Shown in pieces: positions 50,501 to 61,500 of a DNA stretch of 64,000 nt. Source of the DNA: Callaeas wilsoni (lineage: Eukaryota > Chordata > Aves > Passeriformes > Callaeidae). The stretch spans positions 1 to 64,000 of the forward strand of contig VWPU01014915.1 of assembly GCA_013398955.1 (NCBI GenBank), read 5' to 3'. Under the pieces are notes generated by a model. That model did no database searches and was not told the origin of the DNA. It saw only the letters and a list, made by a program, of their open reading frames with translations. Both the position numbers and the translations under genes were made by a program. Position 1 is the stretch's first letter. Each line of letters opens with the position of its first letter.

Positions 50501-53500
50501 GTTTCATTGCTTTGTTTTTTTTTTTTTTTAGAAAAAGCACATACAAGTATCTGATACGTATATGAAGCTTTTATGTGAGATATGTATGTAGATATATATA
50601 TATATAAAAAGGTAATGCATGTAAGGTGTCTCATATATTTTGCTGCTCCTCTTGTTTTGTTTGCTTTCTGAGCAAACTGTTATGAGAAAAATGAAAAATC
50701 AATGGTTCTTAAAGAAAATGTTATCTGAGTGGTCTTTTTTTTCACATAATGATGCTTTGAAATGTGCTTTTTCTGAACAGCTTCACAGGGTAAATTAAAG
50801 CAGTGGAGTTGCTCAAGGGATAAGGTGCTAGCCACTATAGGCAAAGCAGTCTTGGGGTGAGGTAAATCCATAAGGAAGAAAACATATACTGCAGGATTTA
50901 GACCTAATCTGCAGCTGCTATGCTTACAAATAGCACCTTCCTATATTGAAGAAAAAGCATTTCTATGTTAGATCCTTGGAATGGCATTGGTAAATATTGA
51001 TTTTGGATCTGGACAAGTAAGATACTCCTCTCAAAGTAGGATTTGTTCTCTTCTTACAAAGGTTTTATTTGTAAGAAATAAAATTAAAACAGGGCACTTC
51101 ATGAAAGTAGATGGAAGTGACATGTTACACCAAAGTCTCTGAGAACTGCATGCAGTGAAATTGCTCTTCTGGGTTCAGCTATTCCAGATGTACAAAACAG
51201 TACAGATTTGCTGTTATAGATGGTCTTTCTGCCTGTCTAATATTAAAATCTGCATTCTTCATACTTAAAGTTTACATACCCAAACATAAACTCTTAAAAA
51301 CGTAAATCTTCTGTCACAACTCGACTGTTTTGCAAAGGAGACAGTAGGTTAATAGAATGGATGCTTGCCATAAATTAATGAAATTTTAAGGAAGAAAATC
51401 AATGATATGAAGTAATTTATTTACAACACACTGGAAAACAAACATAAAAGAAAGAAAATAATTTTTTTTCTCTAAATATTATAGTAAATAATTTTTCAGG
51501 CTAAGAGGCAGTACTTTGTTAATGTTAGGTACTATTGCTCCATCTATATTGGTGATTTTTTTTCCTGTCTATGAATCACTTATGGTAAGTCACCTACATT
51601 TTTGAACATTATAGAAAGCTGCAAACTCATACTAAAGGTGAGTAGTATAAAACTCACAGTGCAAAAACTTCACAGCAACATAAGAAATGAACAATTTGAA
51701 TTGATCTAGAGGAAGAAAATATATCTACGGAGAAGGCTTGCAAGCATTTATCTAAAGAGCGATTAGATGAATAGTGTCAGAATATATAGTGCTATATCTC
51801 TTTTGATCTCTAAATTTAAAAATAGATCTTGAATTTTACTTGATCAGTAATGTCTATTAATTACAGTAAGTGTTGGAATAATTTCATGCAGGCATATGTA
51901 ACAGGGACATTATACTTCTAGTTGAAAAAAATCTTCACATATTCCCACCAATAACTTTCTTGTTCACTAAAGAAACTTATTAAATTCTCAACATTAATTA
52001 TCTTTTGCATTTTCTTACCTATGTCTAGTAGTGATTTTTTGCTGAATATTTAAAAATCAATGACTATTCCTACTGGACATTTGTGTAGAGTGATACAAGG
52101 ACTAAGATGAGAAGAAAAAAAGACAAAAGTGATTTATTATTACTTATTGTAACCACAAAGAAATGTAACATCATAACAAATGAAATTCACTAAATAAAAT
52201 CATAGAGTGTCTTTAAATGGTCTCAAATAATGTTATACTTGCCTCTTCAGAATCAACAGGGATTTTTTCCCTCTTTCAGTGAGAGGGAAATAAGTGAATT
52301 CAAAGGAAAAGCAAATAAAATAGATTAATGATAAAATATAACCCATGGGGGGACTTTTTCTGTAAGATGAACTGATACAAAATCGTTATCTCATTAGCTT
52401 CTTTCTTTACACCATATTTATCTTGGGATAGTTAGAGTAATATTTAGCCCGTAAGACCTGTTACAGCAATATAGCTCAATTGATTGAAATGGGAATGATC
52501 TATCATGCTAGCATAAATTAGGTCTGGAATATAGTCTTCATTTTCAGTCTTCTGCAGATACTCCTCACGAGGGCTAAAGAGGCTAGAAAGTAAGTTATTT
52601 TGGCGTGTTTTGTAGTTTCTGCAAAAAAGCACAATTAAACCAACCCAAAGAGTTTTGCACACAGTCATCCACAGTCATGACTATCATAACAGGGAGTCAT
52701 CACCTCAGTTTAAAATTCATTCATTATTTATAAAACTGTTAGCTTGCTTTCTTCTGTTTGCTGGATGAGGAAGCTAATCAAAACCTCACAGCTCTTGGCC
52801 ATCACTCAAGGACTCCTGGACAGAAAGTAATGTAAAGCTTTGGAATGTTAGAAGCCAAAAGTTGGACAGCTCAGGTATCGTTTCACAAAGGATGGAACCT
52901 GTCTCCCTCTGAATCACATGGGTTATTGTATATATGATAGGTCAAATCTTCAGTTTGTTCAGACAACCAGACCATTTATGTGGAAGTTCAAAAAAGTAAA
53001 AGCATCAGCTAACTTCAGCAAGCATTTTTCTTCAAGAGGACCTTTCAACATGATGTGCCTGTAATGACTGTGAATACATTTTAATCAGGAAAGCTCTCCT
53101 TATAAATCTCAATTAGATGACTTGTATGATGGAGAACTACTCATGCAAGTATCTACCAGGCTCCAAAGCATGGGGTGGAATTTGAAGTGTAGAATAAAGA
53201 AATGCATTTTCTTCACTAAGTGTTCAGTATGTGTATTCTAACAGTTTATTCTTTATCTTGCTTTTAAATAAATAAAATTTAAACCTGGAGAAGGATTTTT
53301 AATTTTACATCCTGGCCTAGTCAGTCCATCAGTCACCAGACACAATTTGCATATTATATGCCTGCTTGAATAAGCTGTACATTAGTCATGTTAATTTTTC
53401 CTGGGCATTTTAGCCATATGTAAGAATGACAAGCTGCAGTGAAAGCAAAGAAAGAAATAGCTGAAGATTTTTGTTTACCGTTTCCTTCACTGCAGAACTG

Positions 53501-54730
53501 AAAGTATTCTGTGTGAATAAAAAGTATCCAATGCATTCAGACTCTGTAAACTGTGGTGCTGTATAGTAATACATAGAATAGAATGGAATTTCTGTGTGAG
53601 ATTTTAAAAACAGTTAAAAAGGACTGAAATATAGGAAGAATTAAGTGCCTTACTTACTCCCCTACACTTCTTCACAAATAATTTGCCTTAAGGCAAATAT
53701 CTAGACTGAAATCATATTGAGGACTTAAGTTACAGTTTCCTCAGCAGCTATCTACAATGAAAAAGGTAGTTTGAGATGGCTGCAAAAGTTGGATGGATCA
53801 AAATGTTTCTGGTATCACTACTATATAATTTTAACAAGAGCTCAGAGAAATTATAGTGTGGTATTTAAAGTTCTTCAACATTGTTTACTATTCCACTATG
53901 GTGCCAGTAGTATTAACATTACTGTGATATTAGTATAACCCCTCTCAGTGTATCTTCTGTCTTGATGAGCTTGATATATATCTGTATGCATATTTTATAT
54001 ATATATATACAATCAACCTAAAATGTACAAATTAAATAATTTCTACAGTTTGCAAGGCTCAAAGACTAATACAGAGGATTTTGTTGCATTTTAGTAGTAG
54101 AAATTAAATAATTGAAAACCTCTGAATGTTAGGTTGTAATCATAATATATAACTGAATATTAAACTGAAATTGAGGCCAAAATGTGGGGTTTTCCCTACC
54201 GTAATTGCCTGGTAACAAAGAGAGAAGAACAACTAGTCCATCTTTCTGAAAAAAATGCCAAGACAGAGCTTTCAAGAAAGATTGCCTCCTTAAAACCTCA
54301 AAGATCTACAAGTGGAAGAATCACTCTTTGGTGGCTACTGATGAATATTAGAAATATTAAATTCTCTGTTTCTAATAGTTCCAAAGATTAGTTTATTTGT
54401 AACCAAAAGCCAGGTAACTGTTGTGTTTTGCCGTTTTTGATCTGTTCTGGATCAGTGTCCAAGATTGCTTAAAAAATCAAGGGTATGAGCAAAAACCAGA
54501 TTTATAATTAAGTGAGTGCAAGACAGAGTTCATTGCCAAGATTCACTCTACTACTTACAAGACAGTCAAGGCATGCCAAGGAAAAACAAGCAACACCAAA
54601 CAAAATCCAGACAATCAAAACAGAAATGCACTGAGAACTATTTAGGGGTGTATGTGTGTTTGTGTGTGTTCAGGTATGTGAAACAAAAGGACAGTGAGGG
54701 CAAGAATAAAAAGGAATATGGCCTTAAAAT
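47501..54730. other. Gene-free AT-rich stretch
   Basis: No coding exon, RNA gene or mobile element recognised in 7.2 kb. TA-type tracts occur at 50583-50606 and 53988-54010. The 104-codon frame at 48487-48801 has no recognised domain and no flanking splice sites that would make it an exon. Confidence 0.55.
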
Positions 54731-55000
54731 TTAACAACACTCAAAATTAATAGCATTTTAGCTTAACTTACACCTTAAACCTAATATTTTAACAAAGAAA
54801 CAACACTTAATTTATGCCTAACTTAACTTATACCTTAATTTTAGCTGAACTGTAATGATTTAACAAATTAATAACACTTAATAGCATTTAAGTAAACTTA
54901 TAACATTGAAGTTATACTTTCTTAGTGAAAGAACAACACTCAGCAGCATTTAAGGTTAATTTTAAGTCACAAGCTTACTTAGAGGCCTAACTTACTCAGA
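54731..55000. repeat. Degenerate ~66-bp tandem repeat, four units
   Basis: The anchor aacaacact (or taataacact) recurs at 54733, 54800, 54870 and 54932. In most units it is followed by a 'tagcattta' or 'ttaacttata' like stretch. Spacings are 67, 70 and 62 bp. Units are diverged, so the array is old. It directly precedes the LTR pair. I cannot tell whether it belongs to the retroviral insertion or to the flank. Confidence 0.6.
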
Positions 55001-55110
55001 CATCTCAAGGTACTTAAACATCTAAGAAAGCAGCATTTCTCTCAGATTTGCTGTAGCGTATGCACATGTACATGCACAGAGACATAAAGAGTCAGTGTAA
55101 GAAAGGTACC

Positions 55111-55659
55111 TGTAAAAATTTCCCCTGAAGGTCAGTGAAATCCTCGCTTTGGATGCCTTTGCAAATCCCAACAGGTGTAGGGTTGGGCCTCGAGGAGTGG
55201 GAGTACCAGCCCAGGACTCATCGTTGTTCGGGGATCCTCCGAGGATCGCAAACGTGAGAGGTCGCTGGCTCTGAGAGGTGTCCCCTCAGAGGGAGGGGTT
55301 GGTGGTTGCAGCCCACTGCAGTCCAGGAGAGTTCCAAGGGCCCCCTTTACACCGCTTTTTATAGTGTCACAAGAGAGGCTTTAGTCATAACATTATTTCA
55401 TCCTGGCCGCAGTTTGGGTTGGTACTTTCTTTGAAAGAGTGAGAACTGGAATGTTACGCCATTTAGGCAAGGAAAATATTTTCCGAGGCTGTTCTTAAGG
55501 AGAACAGGAGCCCCTGGGACAGCAGTTCCTGGAAGCAGACAGTGTTTCTGATAAGCGCTGGCAGATCTGAGCCCAAGTGCTGTTTGTCAACGCCAAGGCC
55601 GAAGGAGCATTTCTCAGATCACAATGTGGCCTGGAAAGAGTGTGTAGGAGGGGAATGCA
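55111..55659 (-). mobile_element. LTR-like element D, minus strand
   Basis: On the minus strand a TATA box (cactataaaaagcgg, around 55363-55355) lies in the middle of a ~550-bp GC-richer block that ends gggaaatttttaca, a CA terminus at 55111. The block has many CpGs against an AT-rich background. No AATAAA was seen, and no target duplication could be matched, so the upstream edge (about 55659, possibly continuing across the neighbouring insertion) is approximate. It is most likely a solo LTR of a class different from A, B and C. Confidence 0.55.
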
Positions 55660-55665
55660 CCACCA

Positions 55666-56268
55666 TGAGATCTTTTAGTATTATTTATTACTGTACGTTT
55701 TAATCAAAATACTATATTAGTCCGCCGGCGCGCTGGCCGGGCTGGGATAGCTGCAGCTTGTCCAGGCGTGCCCAACACAAAGGGAGAGCACCCTGTGGCC
55801 CAGTGACCCTTGCTGACTTACTTCCCAGCCCGTGCGGTGGAGGGCACGGAGCCCAGCACGCCTGGGCTTATAGATAGCCCCTGCGTGACCAGAAACAAAT
55901 GAGCAGAGGTGGCCCTTCGACCGGTATTCCGATTATTGTACAAACTCCCTCGAAGGGGACCAGAAGCGAAGAGGACAGATAGTAGCCTGAGTGGGCTCAG
56001 AAGGGCTACAGGGAAGGGGGTGGGGATGACATAGCAGTGACCCATAGGAAGAAGGGAAGGGCGAGACAGGTCTGGTTACCTTTGCGTAGGAGATACAAGG
56101 GGTGTCTGTCCACTGTCAATCAGACAGACCGAGCCTACATCAGGTCACAGGAATTCAATGGGAGAAGCCATCCTCACAGAGGGGGCTTTTATCCTTTGGA
56201 ACCAGCCCACCAAATCTCTTTTTCTGGGCTCTGTGGCCCCCTGGCCATTCTTGTGGTTGGTTCATTCA
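55666..56268 (-). mobile_element. Solo LTR element E with 6-bp target duplication
   Basis: On the minus strand it begins tgaatgaaccaaccacaag (56268) and ends aaaagatctca (55666), so TG…CA. A TATA box (ctataagcc) is at 55872-55867 and AATAAA at 55689-55684, about 180 bp apart, which gives a normal U3-R-U5 plan with a very short U5. It is flanked by ccacca (55660-55665) and ccacaa (56269-56274), a 6-bp duplication with one mismatch; 6 bp is typical of class II (ERVK-like) integrases. CpG-dense stretches (tccgccggcgcgctgg near 55721) suggest a young copy. No retroviral genes accompany it. Confidence 0.75.
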
Positions 56269-56639
56269 CCACAACAAAATACCTTCTGCTACCTTGCTTA
56301 TTTGTTTGTTTGTTTATTAAAACCCTTGAGTGTGAAAAAAATATGTTTAGCAATATGAGTTTTGAATACAGAATTGCATTGGATTTGAGCATATAATTAT
56401 CTGCAATTGCTGCGAGCTCACCAGGTACACTTGTTTTTTTCAAATACCTGGTGAGGCACTGACAGGTGTTTTCTTAGCTGAGTATTTGTTTTTTACAGAG
56501 AGTTCTATCAATGGTCAGTTATTTCAGTATGACTGGCAGTACTGCAATTAGGGATTATTGTCTCTTGAGTGCTGATAATGTGCTTCTTGAGTCTCAATGT
56601 CTTCTACACAGGAAAGTATTACTTGTGGTATCTGTTGTC

Positions 56640-56915
56640 CTTTCCATTCCTTTCCTTTCCTTTCCTCTCCGTTCCTTTCCTCTCCTTTCCTCTCCTTTCC
56701 TCTCCTTTCCTCTCCTTTCCTCTCCTTTCCTCTCCTTTCCTCTCCTTTCCTCTCCTTTCCTCTCCTTTCCTCTCCTTTCCTCTCCTTTCCTCTCCTTTCC
56801 TCTCCTTTCCTCTCCTTTCCTCTCCTTTCCTCTCCTTTCCTCTCCTTTCCTCTCCTTTCCTCTCCTTTCCTCTCCTTTCCTCTCCTTTCCTCTCCTTTCC
56901 TTTCCTTTCCTTTTC
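56640..56915. repeat. CTTTCCTCTC 10-bp array (~276 bp)
   Basis: A pure pyrimidine tract on the plus strand. After a few CTTTC units, a 10-bp unit (ctttcctctc) repeats about twenty-one times with almost no interruption (56681-56895), then reverts to CTTTC. It is open in all frames (S, F, L, P on plus; K, E, G, R on minus), which produces 120-166-codon pseudo-frames. A homopurine/homopyrimidine mirror tract of this length can form H-DNA. Confidence 0.97.
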
Positions 56916-58423
56916 TCTGGAGCTGTTTCCATAAGATGTACCACCATGGTGTCCATGACCTTTACAGACATTAATGCATTTTCATTTACTGTAATACTTT
57001 TCTGAGCACAGTGAGTCATGTAATAGCATATTAGTAGCCACATAAGGGAGGGAGAAGAGTAATAAAAGATGTGTAAATCCTGAATTTGCCCCACTGAAGC
57101 AGGTCAAATAGAAATTCCAGTGTGATGAATGTTCCTCACGTTTCTCTGTAGCTTGAGTTCATGTCTATGTGCCAAATAGCTGAATATAAAAAAACTCACT
57201 TTTTGGACAGATCTTGTTTTGGGTGGGGTTTTGTTTATTTGTTTGCTTTTCAGGAGTTTATTGCCAATTCCCTCTTCCTTATTTTTAACCAGAAGTATCC
57301 TAACTAATCATTTTGCAACACACAGAGTTTACTGTGCTACATGACAGTTCTCACAGTTCTGCATAAGACTTGTGAGATTCAGAAAAGCTGTTTTCTCTGC
57401 CTATCTTTCCTTTTATTTCAGATGATTTTTACAACACATATATGAATTGCTTTCAAAATATGACTCATATTTTATTTTCTGGCTGGAAAAGAAAACTTTG
57501 AAGACATACCCTGAAAGCAAACATGTAGAATTTTTTCAAGTCAGACTCATAGTCTGTATGTCAGAAAATTAGTTTTGTTTTGTTTTCTATGCTTTTAAGT
57601 CTCACATGGAAATAAAGTGACCCAAATCTTCTGGAGGAGAATTGAAGGCAATATACAGAGAAAAAATCCAGTTTATATTGCAGTGTAATTGTTTTCTACC
57701 CTTCTGTGATTGCTTTGAGGGAGCTAGAGGCTTGAATTTTAAAGTCTTAGGTAAATCTCTTGTTGCATTCTCAGCACAGTATTAGCTCTCCTGTCAGTCA
57801 CTAACATTCACCCAGAATGTGTTACCAGTAAATAGAGGTTGTGAGAACAGATTAGGAGTAATGAGAGCTATTGCTATTAGTGAGACAATTAAATATAATG
57901 GTTCCATAGACATTTTATGGGTTTTCTTTGTATTTAATTTTTCTAATACAGTTATGTTCTTCAATTTTAGGACATTGCCACTTGTGGCAATAGACTTGAC
58001 TAAAGAAACTTGAATAACAGAGAATGATACCCTTTAGGATACCTTGACATATTAGAATAATTTTCCTGCTTGTAAAATTTTATGTTCTAATACCCAGACA
58101 CTGCTTTCTTCAGAGTATAACATCTTTTTGAATAATTTAATTATGACTGTTTATTCACATACTGCCAAATTAATTTTAGGGATTAAATGTTACAAAACAG
58201 GAAATTAAAATAGTTCTTATCTTAAAATGCTAACATTCAATTGACTAGAAGTTTTGGATAATTTTGAGAAATATCTACTCTGGATTTCCACGGTTGGTTT
58301 TTTTAGAAAAATAGGAAATATGGTCAAGCTGCCAGTAGATTTCACAAGTTATGAGTAGAGAGGATCAGGTACTTCCCTTTGGGTTTGTTTTGAAAGTAAA
58401 CACCCTTTCTTGTGTCTTGTCAG
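56916..58423. other. Gene-free stretch upstream of the coding exon candidate
   Basis: AT-rich. The last ~50 bases are the acceptor region (caccctttcttgtgtcttgtcag) of the following exon. Nothing else recognised. Confidence 0.5.
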
Positions 58424-58511
58424 ATGCAGCTGGCCCTCACCATGGCTGATAAGCCCTCCAACGTACATGGAAATGAGATGTACGTGGAAACACTGTGCAG
58501 CAATATCCACC
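58424..58511 (+). CDS. Candidate first coding exon, unidentified gene
   Basis: A strong acceptor (ccctttcttgtgtcttgtcag) ends at 58423 and a strong donor (CACC|GTAAGA) has its GT at 58512, giving an 88-nt exon. It carries an in-frame ATG at the very first base and a second at 58442 in good Kozak context (ctcaccATGG). From the second, the peptide is MADKPSNVHGNEMYVETLCS followed by NIH, leaving one base for a split codon (phase 1). Codon use and composition look protein-like (local GC higher than the flanks, balanced residues), unlike the low-complexity frames around it. It would be the start-codon exon of a plus-strand gene whose non-coding 5' exons are the CpG island and/or the 47-kb promoter. 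I do not recognise the protein. No in-frame stop precedes it within the exon, so upstream coding exons cannot be excluded. Confidence 0.45.
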
Positions 58512-61500
58512 GTAAGAGCAATAAAGAAATAGAGTTTAATGATAGAAAGTGCTTTATTTTATCCTGTTCCCAGAATTCAGAATGTTCAAAATCACAAGTA
58601 TAGGTACAGTCTTTGCCTACATGAAATTTAATTTGATACAAGATTCAAAGGAAGTTCAGGAGCAAGTAAAGGAAGCACAATAAATAAGCCTACCAAAATC
58701 TTCACTAAGTTATCCTTCTTGACAGAACCGTTACGTACTTTCTGTGTGTTGTGATGTCCAGACTGGTGCAAAATCTTATGCATGACCCTCCAGAAAAATT
58801 TGCTATCCCAAGGCTCACAGAAACAGGGAAACATAGGCCAGAAATTTACAAACTCCTTGACCAGGTATCGGCCATTTTGCTGTTTTCCAGTGAGCAACAA
58901 GTACATAGTCTTCTGCTGTTAGTGTTATGTCAACGAAGAATAATTAATGTTCTTATTTTGTACAATATTTTTTGCTTAAACCTCCACTGCATTGTGCTGC
59001 CCCTTCATGTCGTTATAAAAGCAGGATGAAGATTTTAATGAGATTTATAAAGTTCAAGTGGGAGTGTGCACCCATTCTTCCTAGTGTAAGAGCTTTTCCT
59101 GGATTTGCCTTAAAGGTGTATATCAGGATAGCTATGGTCATTAAGGAAGCTGAGTGAAGAACACTCTTTTGGCTAAAAGTATTTGTACTGAACAAAACAG
59201 ACAACCAACTTTGTTCAGACTTAGGAACTTGCTCATCTGGTAAGAACAATCCAATGGTTTGGCTTTGGCACAAGACTAATGTCAGAAGCTACTGAAGTGG
59301 AAGAGCATGTAGAGCATTCAGAATTAATATCTCAAAGTTCAATTCATTATAACATTACTAGGTATGTGTACCCTTGACTTTCTTTACGTTTCTGATGATA
59401 GGTATGATAGGTACATTTTTCAAAATTCATGCAATAGTCTTGTTTGTTAGCTTTTGTGCTTTGAATATCCTTTCATAATTATTGGCAGTGTTATAAGAAA
59501 AGTTCTTAAGTGGGTACGGCAGTGTATTTATAAAAAAATGCAAAGTCATGAGTTTAGACATTCAAATGCATATTTGAAGGCCTACTTTTTTTCATACAAC
59601 AGTATCGACTTTGCTGCAATATTGATGTGCTGTGCATTTTAAATGTTTTGATCCTAGTTTCAGAGTTATACTGCATATCTTAAATTTAAAAAAAAAAGAA
59701 TTCACGGATTCCTGAGATGCCTGTCAAAAACAGATTCAGTAACAGAAAAGAAGAAAATTTACCAACTGGTTGGTGCAGCAATTCCCTTTGTGTTAGACTG
59801 ATGAGATTTCTGAAGGAAGAAAGAGACGAGAAAGAGCCACGTGGGTCATTGGGATAACAGGATTGGTGTTTCAGCAAAATCTGACATCATCTGTTAGAAT
59901 GTGATGATACAGATAATGCTCTATATCTTACCTCCCAAAACGCCATTCTGGCATAAACAGCAAAGACTAAATTATTATTTGATGAAATGAAATGTTGCAG
60001 GAATTCTTTGTACATAAACATCATATTCCTTTTTCCAGGACATATTGGAATATGAAAATACCAGCATTTCCAGGGATATGAGTATTTTTCTTCTATTCTC
60101 TAAAAAAAACAAATTTCATGGGGTTTTTTGCAATATGTTGTGTTTTAATTAGAACAGCTTATATACCACTGAATAGAAATCTTACACTACAGAAGTTTTT
60201 TTGAAAACTACAAGTACCTAGTTCTTTAGAAGATGAAATTAAAACATGCTACTTAAGGATAGGCCTATTCCAAGTTTTTCCATAGAGGAAAATATACGCA
60301 CTGATGACAACTATTAAGAACTGAGCTCAAAGTTTTCTGTGATGAAGAGTATATTTTTAAATTGTCTTAGAAAATTTGTTCACATCTTTTTTCCTGTCAG
60401 ATAAACTATCATATTTTATAATGCTAAATAAATAATATAGCCATGAAACTCCTTAAAAAACATCTTTAAGGAGAAACTGTTGTAATATAACTGAGATGAA
60501 AAAAGAAATCCAACAATCATGATGATAACTCTCAGCAGATCACAAGCTGTATTTTTGGAAATGATTATACAACAAAGTATAAGCTACAGTTAATATTTCA
60601 GAAAATCGGTGCTTGTGTTAAATCTGGAAATATTTAGTAACTACGCTACATCTTCCACCTATATTTTCCAACTAAAACAAAGTATGGACTTCAATGATGT
60701 GGTTGCATCTCAAAATGGAAGTGATTGGTTTTTATTATTATTTTGTGAGCAGACTATCTCCTTTATAGTAATGAGCTCTGTAGTTTATAACCACTTCTTA
60801 ATCTCTCTCACTCCCATATTGAAAGGTGGGAAAAAAATTCTCCTTAAAATTTTTCTTTGTTTAAGTGAAATTTAAATATGCAAATGTTAATATAAAACTT
60901 ATAGCTGAAGTCTGAGAAAGCTCAGAGGTGATATGAATAGATAGCTGCACTACTTACATTTCTTTGGTATGCATAGATTTTTCAAAGAAGCTATGATTTT
61001 ATTTCATACAGAAGAAATAAGTATTTTCAGCTCAAGATGACAGACATGCAGTACCTGCTAGTTTAGATTCACTGGTGCCTCTCGTGACTTTTATTACTCT
61101 GACCTGCATGGACTCCATTTGTAGGTCTTTCCTCATATTTCACTTTGTATTTAGAAGATAATCAAAGAAAATTATAGTGGAACCCATAGAGGTGGATCCT
61201 CCACCCTGATGACTTGAATTTATTCAGGTGTAATTTTATAGACATCGTTATGACAGGACAGGGAGTCAGGTTCACTGGTTTCTATTTGATTTCCATTAGA
61301 AACCATAAATCTTTCCCCAGTGCTAGAAAATCAGCCTAGGTATCTCCACATTCAGTTCCAATCCACTATCACATTTGCAAGTCAGAAAAGCTCTCTGAAA
61401 TGAATGATGAATGAATTGTTTTCTGTCAATCATATGATAAACTGGCTGTGAAACCCAGTATGTATGTATTTATATCTCAGCCCTTCACACCTAACTTCCA

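Noticed and set aside
55640..55666. tRNA-Gly type primer-binding site next to element E
   Set aside because: On the minus strand tggtgcatt follows the LTR end after three bases, but only nine bases match and the rest diverges; the target duplication shows E is a solo LTR.
56511..57094. Plus- and minus-strand frames of 120-166 codons
   Set aside because: All read the 10-bp pyrimidine array; open in every frame because the unit has no stop.
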